Assembly: GCF_002556545.1 (NCBI RefSeq)
Contig: NZ_CP022685.1
Span: 186,001-250,000 of the forward strand
DNA: 64,000 nucleotides
Source: Streptomyces formicae
GTDB lineage: Bacteria; Actinomycetota; Actinomycetes; Streptomycetales; Streptomycetaceae
Reading direction: 5' to 3'
In this document: one piece after another, positions 8,819 through 17,476 of the stretch
Layout: each line of letters starts with the position of its first letter
Position numbering within the stretch: position 1 is the first letter of the stretch
Translations under genes and position numbers: made by a program
Notes under the pieces: model-generated
The model's database searches: none
The model's input: the letters and a program-made list of their open reading frames with translations, nothing else
Told to the model about the DNA's origin: nothing

Positions 8819-9487
8819 TCAGATACCAACAAGCTCCAACACACCTGCCAGGGAGGTGACTTCATACGCGTGAGAGAAGGGCGCGGCGGGCTCGGTCCCC
8901 CGGTTCAGGTACACCGTCTCCCGCACGCCGAGGTCGGTCGCCGACTGCAGGTCGTAGCGAGGGCTCGACGACACGTGCATCGTCTCTTCCGGCAGACAGC
9001 CCAACCGCTCGTACATGAACTCGAAGGCACCCAGCCTCGGCTTGTACGCCCGCGCCATCTCCGCCGTGTACACCGCGTGGAAGGGGGCACCGAGCTTCGC
9101 GGCGTTCCGATGGGCGTGCTCGTCGGCGGCGTTGGAGAGGATGACGAGCGGGAAGTTCTCCGCCAGCTTCGCGAGGGGCCCGGGGACGTCGGGGTGGGGT
9201 CCCCACTCCGGCACCGCCGCGTAGACCGTGGCGGGGTCCTCGGGACGGAACGCGACTCCGGTGCTCCGGCAGGCCCGTTCGAAGGCGCGGGAGACCACCT
9301 CGTCGTACGGCCGCCAGTCCCCCATCACCTCGTCGAGCTGGTAGCAGGCGAACCGGTGGAGGAACGCGTCCAGCTTCTCGGGCGGGGCGACATCCTCGAT
9401 CACGTCTCTGGCCGCGGCCCCGATGGCGAAGTCCGTCAGGGTTCCGTACATGTCGAAGGTGATGAACCGGGGACCGGGACGGCTCAA
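8819..9487 (-). CDS. Haloacid dehalogenase type II-like HAD hydrolase
   Basis: 222 residues from a TTG at 9487 with GAGGAGAG upstream. HAD motif I is FDMYGTLTDF with the nucleophilic Asp, motif II is ILSNAAD, motif III is the Lys of YKPRLGAFEF, and the last acidic motif is SSSPRYDLQSATDLG. The order and spacing match L-2-haloacid dehalogenases (about 220-230 residues), which hydrolyse a C-halogen bond through an aspartyl ester. Many actinobacterial members act on unknown substrates, so true dehalogenation is not assured. It stands alone between intergenic regions and transcription runs toward the polysaccharide operon. Confidence 0.85.
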   Translation of the reverse strand: MSRPGPRFITFDMYGTLTDFAIGAAARDVIEDVAPPEKLDAFLHRFACYQLDEVMGDWRPYDEVVSRAFERACRSTGVAFRPEDPATVYAAVPEWGPHPDVPGPLAKLAENFPLVILSNAADEHAHRNAAKLGAPFHAVYTAEMARAYKPRLGAFEFMYERLGCLPEETMHVSSSPRYDLQSATDLGVRETVYLNRGTEPAAPFSHAYEVTSLAGVLELVGI

Positions 9488-9782
9488 CGGACTCTCCTCG
9501 CAGCGGGCGGCGGGGCCCACGGCACACCCCTGGGGCACGCCGGTTCAGGGCTACGCACAGTCCAACTCACCTGCCCCACAGGCCATTCCCGCCCCGCACA
9601 TTTACTCCCGACCTCACACCGGCCCCGTCCAGCGGCGCCGCGCGCCGCCTCCCAACTCCCGGTCATATACAGCTACAGTTCCTAGCCCCCACACCATCAC
9701 TCACGCCAGCACCTCCCCCCACGCCTGCATCCCGAACTCCCGTACACCCGTACGTGGTTCCACCGGAAAGGGAACGCCAGCC

Positions 9783-11120
9783 GTGTCTCCACGCACTCGT
9801 CTCAGACCGACACTCGTCGCCTCCGCGGCCACCGTCGTCCTCCTCGCCCTCGGGTTCACCGGCACCGCCCAGGCCACCGCGCCCGCCACGGCGCCCAGTT
9901 CGGCCGGACGCGTCGGCGACGACCCCGACCAGCCCGACAATCCCCTGTACGACGCCCCCGAGGGCCTCCAGGCCAGCTCCGGGCGTGAGGCCGTCTCGCT
10001 CTCGTGGGGCACGCTCTCCGCCGCGACCGGCTACGAGGTGTACCGGGCCGAGGCCGAGGGGACCGAGCCGGACGAGGTCGGCCCCTACGCGCTGCTCGCC
10101 ACCGTGAGCACGGGGGCGTACGTCGACAGCGACGCCGACCCCGACGTCGCGTACGCCTACAAGGTCCGCGCCCTGGACGACGCCGGGCACGTCTCGCCCT
10201 ACACCGAGCCCGTGCGGGGCACCCGTGACACCGTCGCACCTTTCGCACCGCGGGACCTCAAGCTCGCCCGCGAGGACGAGCGCGGTGTGACGCTGACGTG
10301 GCGGAGCGGCGACTCGGACGCGGTGAAGTACGTGGTGTACCGCTCCGAGTCACTGAACTCCCACCGCACCAAGGTCGGTTCGACGACCTCGCTGACCTTC
10401 CGTGACACGAAGGGCGACGCGGGCCTCACCTACGTGTACGAGGTTCGGGGTGTCGACGCCGCCGGGAACGAGTCCGAGCCGTCGAACTACGTGACCGGCA
10501 CCAAGACCGTCACCTCCGCCACCGCGCCGAAGGCCCCCTTCCTCAACACCCCCCAGCTCACCGGCAAACGGCTCACCCTGAGGTGGTCGCAGAGCCCGTA
10601 CGTGCCGGTCTCCTCCTACACCGTCTACCGTTCCAAGACCTCCCCGGTCGACATCACCGACCCGGCCAACCGCGTGGCCACGGTGACGCGTACCGAGTAC
10701 ACGGCCACGGTCGGCGAGGACGCGGGCGAGCGGGACTACTACTACGCCGTCGTCGCCACTTCCCCGCACTCCGTCTCCTCGCCCGCCTCCGTGTCGTCCA
10801 AGCCGACGTACACCGCGCCTCGGCCGCCGGGCGCCACACAGGTCTACGACATCGTGCCGGGCGCGGGCAGTGTGCGGCTCGACTGGTACGCCGTCCCGTA
10901 CGGCGACGAGTCGCCCGTCACCGGCTACCGCGTCTACCGCTCCACCAGCCCCCACGTCACCAAGGAGAACGCCGAGTTCAGCCACGACACGAAGGACACG
11001 AGGTACGTGGACCGGGGGCTGACCGGCGGCACGAAGTACTACTACGCCATCGCCACCCTCGGCGAGGACGGCTTCGAGTCCGCCCTCTCCCCCGAGGTGT
11101 CGGCGACTCCCACGGCCTGA
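9783..11120 (+). CDS. Secreted four-domain fibronectin type III protein
   Basis: 445 residues. A Sec signal peptide (basic start, LVASAATVVLLALGF core, AQA cleavage near residue 30) is followed by a short acidic linker and four Fn3 repeats. Each has the GYxVYRS strand and YYYAVxAxxxxGxxS end, starting roughly at residues 58, 150, 245 and 345. No catalytic domain, LPXTG or membrane anchor is seen. Fn3 arrays in Streptomyces usually space or display other extracellular domains; here they form the whole protein, so its partner is unknown. The start is GTG with GGAAAGGG upstream. Its stop abuts the stop of the convergent MFS gene with no intervening base. Confidence 0.88.
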   Translation: MSPRTRLRPTLVASAATVVLLALGFTGTAQATAPATAPSSAGRVGDDPDQPDNPLYDAPEGLQASSGREAVSLSWGTLSAATGYEVYRAEAEGTEPDEVGPYALLATVSTGAYVDSDADPDVAYAYKVRALDDAGHVSPYTEPVRGTRDTVAPFAPRDLKLAREDERGVTLTWRSGDSDAVKYVVYRSESLNSHRTKVGSTTSLTFRDTKGDAGLTYVYEVRGVDAAGNESEPSNYVTGTKTVTSATAPKAPFLNTPQLTGKRLTLRWSQSPYVPVSSYTVYRSKTSPVDITDPANRVATVTRTEYTATVGEDAGERDYYYAVVATSPHSVSSPASVSSKPTYTAPRPPGATQVYDIVPGAGSVRLDWYAVPYGDESPVTGYRVYRSTSPHVTKENAEFSHDTKDTRYVDRGLTGGTKYYYAIATLGEDGFESALSPEVSATPTA

Positions 11121-12317
11121 CTAGCTCCGCTCACCCACCGCTGCCCGCACCGCCGTTGACGTCTTCGAGGCGTTGATGGCGAGTGTCAGGAGCGCCAGCG
11201 CGCCCAGCCCGAGAAGCCCCGCGACGACCGGAAGCGCCCCGGCCCCCACGCCGCTCAGCGTGACACCTCCGACGGCTCCGCCCAGCGAGACCCCGAGGTA
11301 GGTGCCCGACGTATTGAGCGCGAGGGCCTGGGGCGCGGCCGGTCCCGCGAGCAGGTAGAGCCGGGCCTGGATGGCCGGGGAGTTCCAGAAGGCCATGCCG
11401 CCCCAGACCGTGCCCACCACGACGAGGAGGGAGAAGGGCACGGGTCGGGCGAACCAGAGCAGCCCCAGGATCGCCATGCTGCCGGTGAAGACGCCGATCC
11501 CGGTGATCAGGGTGCGGTCCGGACCCCATCGGTCGGTGACCTTCCCACCCGCCCAGATGCAGAGGATTCCGGCGAACCCCGAGAGGCTGAAGGACAGCGC
11601 GCGCTGGTCCACGCTCGCCCGGCTCACCGCGTCGAGATAGGGCGCCGTGTACGTCAGCATCATCATCGAACCGGTCATGAGCGCGCAGTTCGCCAGGAGC
11701 CCGAGCGACACGGGTGCGGCGGCGAGAGTTCGCAACTGTGCGCGTACGCCGGGCACTTCACCGCACCTGTCGTGCTCGCCGGGCAGCGTCACGAGCAAGA
11801 GGGCCAGCGCCGCGGCCCCTGCCACCGCCATCGACACGAAGGTCGCCCGCCAGCCGAAGTGACCGCCGATCCAGGTGCCGATGGGCACTCCGGCCGCGAT
11901 CGAACCCGTGACACCGAGCGCCACGACGGCGACGTATCTGCCGATGTGGCTCTCCGGAGCCCGCTCGGCGGCATACGCGAACACCGCCGGAGTCGTGCCC
12001 GCCGCAGCGAGTGCCGCCACGACGCGCAGGCCCACCAAGAGCCCAAAGCCGGTCGTCGAGGCCGCCAGCAGGTTCGCGGCGATGAACAGCGCGAACGAGG
12101 CGGTGAAGAGGCGTCGGCGGGACACCCGCGCCAGAGCGACCGCGGCGATCGGCGCGGCCAGGGCGACAGTGAGCGAGAAGACGGTCACCAATTGCCCGGC
12201 CTGTGCCTCGCTGACGTTCAGGTCTCGCGCTATTTCCGGCAGCACCCCCGCGATCACATAGTCGTCGGTATAGAGAACGAAAGCGGCAGCGAGCAGCGCG
12301 AACAGCCACGCGGGCAC
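11121..12317 (-). CDS. MFS transporter, DHA1 (drug:H+ antiporter, 12 TM) family
   Basis: 398 residues, hydrophobic throughout with about 12 membrane spans. The N-terminus YTDDYVIAGVLPEIARDLNVS and the loop ALARVSRRRLF correspond to the first helix and loop 2-3 of AraJ/NepI/Cml-type exporters. It would expel a small hydrophobic compound in exchange for protons. The GTG start has AAGGGGGGA upstream. It lies 57 nt downstream of a TetR gene on the same strand, so the two are probably one transcript and the TetR controls the pump. The substrate cannot be predicted. Confidence 0.88.
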   Translation of the reverse strand: MPAWLFALLAAAFVLYTDDYVIAGVLPEIARDLNVSEAQAGQLVTVFSLTVALAAPIAAVALARVSRRRLFTASFALFIAANLLAASTTGFGLLVGLRVVAALAAAGTTPAVFAYAAERAPESHIGRYVAVVALGVTGSIAAGVPIGTWIGGHFGWRATFVSMAVAGAAALALLLVTLPGEHDRCGEVPGVRAQLRTLAAAPVSLGLLANCALMTGSMMMLTYTAPYLDAVSRASVDQRALSFSLSGFAGILCIWAGGKVTDRWGPDRTLITGIGVFTGSMAILGLLWFARPVPFSLLVVVGTVWGGMAFWNSPAIQARLYLLAGPAAPQALALNTSGTYLGVSLGGAVGGVTLSGVGAGALPVVAGLLGLGALALLTLAINASKTSTAVRAAVGERS

Positions 12318-12374
12318 GACTGATCCCCCCTTGTGGTTTCTTTTGTTCTTCGTGATTCAGGTAATGGTGGTGAC

Positions 12375-12986
12375 TCAGGCACTTCCCCTTGGGCGGCGCA
12401 ACGGCAGTGACCGCAGATGCGCGCGCAGCGTCTTGCGCAGGCGCTCGGCGCCGAGCGATCCGTGCGGCGTCACCGCGTCCAGGGTCAGACCACCCATGAG
12501 CGCGACGAGCTGCTCGGCCTCCTCGGCCGGGTCCGGAACTTCGAGGACGCGCAGGGCATCCTCGATCACCTGGCGCAGGTCGGCCGCCATCTGTTCGGTC
12601 ACCGGACGGAAGAGGGGGTTCACGCGTGCGGCGACGATGAACTCCGTCAGCACGATCGACTCGACACGGCGTTCGTCGTCGAGCGGCAGCAACTCCTCGA
12701 CCAGTGTCTGCAAGGCATCGACGGCGGCTTCGCCCTCGAGTCCCGAAAGGGCGTCCGGTGAATTCCGGGTGAGCCGCCTCCCCATGCGGTCGCCGACTTC
12801 CGTCGCTGCCGCCACGAGAAGTTCGCGGTGATCACCGAAGTAGTGGCGCACCGACCCGATGTTCAGTCCCGATTCGGCGGCCACTTTACGCAGCGACAAA
12901 CCGCTGAAACCTTCAGCGACCAAGAGGCGGAAAGCCGCCTCGACGACATCCTTGCGGCGCTGTTCCAAGTCAATCCGAGCTGGCAT
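12375..12986 (-). CDS. TetR-family regulator of the adjacent MFS gene
   Basis: 203 residues. The N-terminal HTH runs about residues 10-55 (VVEAAFRLLVAEGFSGLSLRKVAAESGLNIGSVRHYF). The C-terminal ligand domain resembles the BetI/TetR_C_6 group. It precedes the MFS exporter in the same direction, a common self-regulated efflux arrangement. A perfect short inverted repeat lies 11 bases upstream of the ATG (12997-13012) and is the likely operator. Ligand unknown. Confidence 0.9.
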   Translation of the reverse strand: MPARIDLEQRRKDVVEAAFRLLVAEGFSGLSLRKVAAESGLNIGSVRHYFGDHRELLVAAATEVGDRMGRRLTRNSPDALSGLEGEAAVDALQTLVEELLPLDDERRVESIVLTEFIVAARVNPLFRPVTEQMAADLRQVIEDALRVLEVPDPAEEAEQLVALMGGLTLDAVTPHGSLGAERLRKTLRAHLRSLPLRRPRGSA

Positions 12987-12996
12987 CGCCCGACAA

Positions 12997-13012
12997 TATC
13001 ACAGGCGTGATA
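12997..13012. promoter_or_regulatory. Probable TetR operator
   Basis: Perfect inverted repeat TATCAC-AGGC-GTGATA immediately upstream of the TetR start, in an AT-rich pocket. Its position suits autorepression of the TetR-MFS transcript. No second copy was found nearby. Confidence 0.6.
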
Positions 13013-13203
13013 AATAGTGGGAGCATTGTTCCCGGCGCCCGTTCGGGACGAGCACCGCACCGCCAGCCCCGAAGTGACAGTGACCGTGCACCCCCTTGAC
13101 GCACTCCTCTCACGGATGAACCATTCCCGGTCAAGAGAGCGCTCCCACGGTCCCTGATCGTTCACTTCCTGAAGCCTCACACCGCCCCAAGAGGAGAGCC
13201 CCC

Positions 13204-14967
13204 ATGCCCACCACCCCCACACGCCGTACGGTCCTCGGCGCGATCGCCGCGTCGACCGCCGCCTCGGGCCTGCCCGCACTGGCCGCCCCTGCCGCCAGTG
13301 CTCGGAGCGGCCCCGCCGCGCTGCCCGGCGGCGGCGACCTCGGTCCCCACGTGATCGTCTTCGACCCGTCGACGTCAGGCGTCCAGGCCAAGCTCGACGA
13401 GGTCTTCAAGCGGCAGGAGTCGGACCAGTTCGGCACGGGCCGCTACGCCTTCTTCTTCAAGCCCGGCACGTACAACGGGCTCAACGCCCAACTCGGCTTC
13501 TACACCTCGATCGCGGGCCTCGGCCTCTCCCCCGACGACACGACGATCAACGGTGACGTGACGGTCGACGCGGGCTGGTTCAACGGCAACGCGACCCAGA
13601 ACTTCTGGCGTTCGGCGGAGAACCTCGCGCTCAAACCGGTCAACGGCACCAACCGGTGGGCGGTCGCACAGGCTGCCCCCTTCCGCCGCATGCACATCAA
13701 GGGCGGCCTCAACCTCTCACCCGACGGCTACGGCTGGGCCAGTGGCGGCTACATAGCCGACAGCCGCATCGACGGCAGCGTGGGGCCGTATTCACAGCAG
13801 CAGTGGTACACCCGCGACAGTTCCGTGGGCGGCTGGCTCAACGCGGTCTGGAACATGGTGTTCTCGGGCGTCGAGGGCGCACCCGGCCAGAGCTTCCCGA
13901 ATCCTCCGTACACCACGCTCGGCACCACGCCGATCTCGCGCGAGAAGCCCTTCCTCTACCTCGCGGGCAACGAGTACAAGGTGTTCCTGCCCGAGAAGCG
14001 GACCAACGCGCGCGGCACCACCTGGGGCAACGGCACGCCCCGCGGCACCTCACTGCCGCTGAGCCAGTTCTACGTCGCCAAGCCGGGCGTCAGCGCGGCC
14101 ACGCTCAACGCGGCGCTGGCCCAGGGCCTCCACCTCCTGCTGACCCCGGGCATCTACCACCTCGACCGGGCCGTGGAGGTGAACCGCGCGGACACCGTGG
14201 TGCTGGGTCTCGGCTACGCCACGCTGATCCCCGACAACGGCGTCACCGCGATGAAGGTCGCCGACGTGAACGGCGTACGGCTCGCCGGGTTCCTCATCGA
14301 CGCCGGGCCCGTCAACTCCCCCGTCCTGCTGCAGATCGGCCCCCGGGGCGCGAGCGCCGACCACTCCGCCCACCCGATCACCGTGCAGGACGTCTTCATC
14401 AGGATCGGCGGCGCGGGCCCCGGCAGGGCCACGCTCAGCATGGAGGTCAACAGTCGGCACACGATCATCGACCACACCTGGGTGTGGCGCGCCGACCACG
14501 GCGCGGGCGTGGGCTGGGAGACCAATCGCGCGGACTACGGCGTGCGCGTGAACGGCGACGACGTCCTGGCGACCGGCCTGTTCGTGGAGCACTTCAACAA
14601 GTACGACGTCCAGTGGTCGGGCCAGCGCGGACGCACGATCTTCTTCCAGAACGAGAAGGCGTACGACGCCCCGAACCAGGCCGCCGTCCAGGACGGGAAC
14701 GTCAAGGGCTTCGCCGCGTACAAGGTCGACACCTCCGTGACGTCCCACGAGGGCTGGGGGCTCGGCAGCTACTGCAACTACACGGCGGACCCGGGCATCC
14801 GCCAGGACCACGGGTTCGCCGCGCCGAAGACGCCCGGGGTCACGTTCCACGACCTCCTCGTCGTCTCGCTCGGCGGCATGGGTCAGTACGAGCACGTCAT
14901 CAACGACACCGGCTCCGCGACCTCGGGCTCCTCGACGGTGCCGTCCACGGTGGTCTCCTACCCGTGA
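13204..14967 (+). CDS. Secreted right-handed beta-helix (pectate-lyase-fold) protein, Tat substrate
   Basis: 587 residues. The N-terminus TRRTVLGAIAASTAASGLPALA is a twin-arginine signal. The body lacks similarity to a named enzyme that I can confirm, but shows the rungs of a beta-helix: NGDVTVDAGWFNG, AVEVNRADTVVLGLGYATLI, VRLAGFLIDAG, RHTIIDHTWVW, DYGVRVNGDDVLATGLFVEH. Close relatives in Streptomyces are often labelled adenylyl cyclase, which nothing in the sequence supports. A glycan-acting lyase or hydrolase (GH55-like architecture) is plausible. The ATG has AAGAGGAGAG upstream. It is monocistronic between divergent or independent neighbours. Confidence 0.8.
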   Translation: MPTTPTRRTVLGAIAASTAASGLPALAAPAASARSGPAALPGGGDLGPHVIVFDPSTSGVQAKLDEVFKRQESDQFGTGRYAFFFKPGTYNGLNAQLGFYTSIAGLGLSPDDTTINGDVTVDAGWFNGNATQNFWRSAENLALKPVNGTNRWAVAQAAPFRRMHIKGGLNLSPDGYGWASGGYIADSRIDGSVGPYSQQQWYTRDSSVGGWLNAVWNMVFSGVEGAPGQSFPNPPYTTLGTTPISREKPFLYLAGNEYKVFLPEKRTNARGTTWGNGTPRGTSLPLSQFYVAKPGVSAATLNAALAQGLHLLLTPGIYHLDRAVEVNRADTVVLGLGYATLIPDNGVTAMKVADVNGVRLAGFLIDAGPVNSPVLLQIGPRGASADHSAHPITVQDVFIRIGGAGPGRATLSMEVNSRHTIIDHTWVWRADHGAGVGWETNRADYGVRVNGDDVLATGLFVEHFNKYDVQWSGQRGRTIFFQNEKAYDAPNQAAVQDGNVKGFAAYKVDTSVTSHEGWGLGSYCNYTADPGIRQDHGFAAPKTPGVTFHDLLVVSLGGMGQYEHVINDTGSATSGSSTVPSTVVSYP

Positions 14968-14979
14968 CACCAACTCGAA

Positions 14980-15053
14980 GTTAGAAGCTGTAACGAAAGC
15001 TATTGACCCTCCCCCTGTCTGCGCTATACCTTCTAACTAACGCAGAAGCTTCT
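14980..15053 (+). promoter_or_regulatory. Promoter flanked by GTTAGAAG/CTTCTAAC operator half-sites
   Basis: A sigma70-like promoter TTGACC (15003-15008), 16 nt spacer, TATACC (15025-15030) is flanked by GTTAGAAG (14980-14987) and its exact reverse complement CTTCTAAC (15030-15037). A palindrome AGAAGCTTCT follows at 15044-15053. The half-sites overlap the -10 and the region upstream of the -35, as in looped or paired repressor sites. It drives the secreted SRPBCC gene at 15122. The cognate regulator is not obvious in the window. Confidence 0.6.
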
Positions 15054-15121
15054 AGCGCTCCATGCGGTGGGCATCAACAGGCCACCGCCGACAGCGACTT
15101 ACCACTGACAAGGGGATAACC

Positions 15122-15769
15122 ATGTCCATCGTTCGCAGCACCAGCGTCCGCGCCGCCCTGCTGGCCGTCCCGCTCGTCGTCGGCATCCTCGGCACCGCCA
15201 CCGCACCCGCCGGGGCCACGTCCGGGCACCACGACAAGCCCGTCACCTGCCGAGGGGCGGGCGTCGACCCCGACGCGCGGGTTCGCTACAAGACCGACAC
15301 CGTGATCCACGCGTCGCTGCGCACCATATGGAAGCTGCAGACCGAGGTGGAGCGCTGGCCGTCCTGGCAGGCCCACATCACCACGATGGACCGTCTCGAC
15401 GACGGCCCCTTCCGCAAGGGCTCGGCGTTCCGGTGGACGACCCCGGTGCCGCCCAACCCCGCGACCCCCGCCACCGAGCTGGACATCACGTCGACCGTCA
15501 AGCAGCTCAAGCAGAACTTCTGCATACGCTGGACCGGTCCCGCGACCGGTGAAGGACTGCACATCGACGGCGTCCACGTGTGGAACTTCACCAAGGTCAA
15601 GGGCGGAGTGCGGGTGACCACCGAGGAGACCCACAGCGGGCCTCAGGTCGACGCGAACGTTCCCGCCGCCACCAAGATCCTGGGCGACGGCCTCGAAGCG
15701 TGGATGCGCGACTTGAAGACCGCCGCCGAGGCGCGCACCCACCATGGGCAGCACGGTCAGGGGCGCTGA
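15122..15769 (+). CDS. Secreted SRPBCC (START/Bet v1-fold) protein
   Basis: 215 residues. A Sec signal (ALLAVPLVVGILGTATAPAGA, cleavage about residue 31) leads into a polyketide-cyclase/START-like domain. This has the strand-helix start VIHASLRTIWKLQTEVERWPSW, a FRWTTP strand, and the C-terminal helix AATKILGDGLEAWMRDLKTAAE. Such domains bind a hydrophobic ligand in a helix-grip cavity; export of one is less common. Two Cys (in VTCRGAG and NFCIRW) could form a disulfide outside the cell. ATG at 15122 with AAGGGG upstream; a longer in-frame start at 15062 falls inside the promoter region and was rejected. Expression is probably controlled by the operator array upstream. Confidence 0.83.
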   Translation: MSIVRSTSVRAALLAVPLVVGILGTATAPAGATSGHHDKPVTCRGAGVDPDARVRYKTDTVIHASLRTIWKLQTEVERWPSWQAHITTMDRLDDGPFRKGSAFRWTTPVPPNPATPATELDITSTVKQLKQNFCIRWTGPATGEGLHIDGVHVWNFTKVKGGVRVTTEETHSGPQVDANVPAATKILGDGLEAWMRDLKTAAEARTHHGQHGQGR

Positions 15770-15814
15770 GCCCCGCGCCGGCTTCCGGGTCCGGCTCCTG
15801 TTCCTGTTTCTGTT

Positions 15815-15835
15815 CGCCCAGCTCATCACTGGGCG
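15815..15835. terminator. Bidirectional terminator hairpin
   Basis: CGCCCAG-CTCATCA-CTGGGCG stem-loop between the convergent SRPBCC and FG-GAP genes. No T-tract, as usual in this GC range. Confidence 0.5.
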
Positions 15836-15838
15836 GAA

Positions 15839-17305
15839 TCAGCGGCTGTTCAGCGGCTTGCCGTACTGCTGAGCCGTGGTCAGGTACGGGAGGCCGAGCG
15901 TGCGGGGCGAGAAGGCCGCCGAGCCGTGGGACGTCCCCTTGGGGAGGAGCCATGCGGCGCCCAGGGAGGCGTTCTCGCCAGGGGATCCGACCGTCACATC
16001 CGGTACGCCGTCGGCGTTGTGGTCGCCCGCGGCGACCGCCGCTCCGAAGGCGTCGCCCACCTCGGCGACGCCTGGGAGGCCCGACGTGTCCTGGTTCCAG
16101 GCGACGGACGTGGCTGCGCCGTTGGCGTCGAGCAGGCCCTGAGCGCTGCCGCGGAGCAGCCAGGCGGCTCCCGCGCCCGCTTCGCTTCCGATGGCCTCGC
16201 CGGGGGCACCCGCGATCAGGTCGTCGCGGCCGTCGCGGTTGACGTCGGTGACGGCGAGGGCGGCGCCGAAGCGGTCGCCGTCCTCGGCCACGCCCGGGAC
16301 GCCCGCGGTGTCCTGGTTGAGGGTCTGGGCGCGAGTGCCGAACGAGCCGCCCGCGGGGCTGCCGTAGTGGATGTGGATGCCACCCCCCTTGGCGAGCTTC
16401 TCGGGACCGCACGGGTCGTCGATGTTCTCGTCGGCGATCTCACGGCACTCGCCGAGCGCCAGGTCGTCGTGGCCGTCGCCGTCGAAGTCACCGGCGGCCA
16501 GGGCCGTCACACCCGCGTTGTCCGTGTTCCAGAAGTTGGCCGGCTCGGACCGGTCGGCGTCCCACTTCCACAGGCGCACGTGGGACTGCGTGCTGGGCTC
16601 CCCCTCGGTCCAGTACGCCACGCCGAGGTCCGCGAGACCGTCGCTGTCGAAGTCGCCGGTGGTCAGGACGGGGGCGCGGCCACCCATCGGGGCGGCGACG
16701 ACGGTGGTGACCATGCTGTCCTCGCCCTGGATGACACGGGCGACGACCTTGTCCTTGCCGCCGATCACGATCGCCTTGTTGCCGCCGCCGGTCAGGTCGG
16801 CCGCCACGACCGACGCGCCGTACGCGGCCGAGGGCGAGGGCCCGGTGAGGACCGACGACGCGGGTCCGGGCCCGTTCTTCGAGCCGCCGACGGCGATGAC
16901 CATGCCCGCGTCCGTACCGCGGTCGGTGACGTCCTCGCCGGGGACGCCGACGAGCAGTTCCGCGATGCCGTCGCCGTTGAGGTCCGTCAGGGCGACCGAC
17001 GCGCCGAAGCGGTCGCCCGCCTCCGGGGAGCCGGGAACCTCGGGGGTCGCCTGGGTGACACGGATGCTTCCGTGGGCGCCGACGCCCTTCGGCCCGCCCC
17101 AGACGACGTTCACGTACCCGGCCTTGGCCTTCCCGCCGACGGTCCCGTCCGGGACGCCGACGGCGAGGTCCGGGTAGCCGTCGCCGTTGAAGTCGCTCGT
17201 GGCGGTACGGGGTGCGGCAGCGGAGGCACCGGACGGGAGCACGAACCCGACGGTGACCGCGGCGGCAGCGATGGCATACGTGAGGATGCGGCGGCTGTGT
17301 GGCAC
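15839..17305 (-). CDS. Secreted FG-GAP (integrin alpha-like) beta-propeller protein
   Basis: 488 residues. A signal peptide (TYAIAAAAVTVGFVLPSGASA) precedes about six or seven FG-GAP repeats, each with a DxNxDGxxDLxxGxPGE calcium loop, for example DFNGDGYPDLAVGVP, DLNGDGIAELLVGVPGE, DVNRDGRDDLIAGAPGE and DHNADGVPDVTVGSPGE. The repeats should close into a seven-bladed calcium-binding propeller on the outside of the cell. No second domain or anchor is seen. GTG at 17305 was chosen because GGGAGCC lies just before it; the longer GTG at 17317 would place that site inside the gene. Function in the family is uncertain (adhesion or polymer binding). Confidence 0.88.
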   Translation of the reverse strand: MPHSRRILTYAIAAAAVTVGFVLPSGASAAAPRTATSDFNGDGYPDLAVGVPDGTVGGKAKAGYVNVVWGGPKGVGAHGSIRVTQATPEVPGSPEAGDRFGASVALTDLNGDGIAELLVGVPGEDVTDRGTDAGMVIAVGGSKNGPGPASSVLTGPSPSAAYGASVVAADLTGGGNKAIVIGGKDKVVARVIQGEDSMVTTVVAAPMGGRAPVLTTGDFDSDGLADLGVAYWTEGEPSTQSHVRLWKWDADRSEPANFWNTDNAGVTALAAGDFDGDGHDDLALGECREIADENIDDPCGPEKLAKGGGIHIHYGSPAGGSFGTRAQTLNQDTAGVPGVAEDGDRFGAALAVTDVNRDGRDDLIAGAPGEAIGSEAGAGAAWLLRGSAQGLLDANGAATSVAWNQDTSGLPGVAEVGDAFGAAVAAGDHNADGVPDVTVGSPGENASLGAAWLLPKGTSHGSAAFSPRTLGLPYLTTAQQYGKPLNSR

Positions 17306-17476
17306 GTTGGCTCCCACTCGGTCGACAGGGCGCGGGGCGCGGGTCTGTCTGGTGTGACCGTCGAGGAGCTGAGCTGGTTGTACGGTGCCGTGCTGGAGCA
17401 GCGCGAGGCAGTCGGTGGCCGTTCACCGGGGCCGGTGGTCGCCGAGTACCCGGAGTGTCCCAGCACGGCACAGGGC

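Noticed and set aside
8337..8873. A 178-codon plus-strand open frame in the intergenic gap
   Set aside because: No RBS, mixed codon bias, overlaps the end of the HAD gene and shows no motif.
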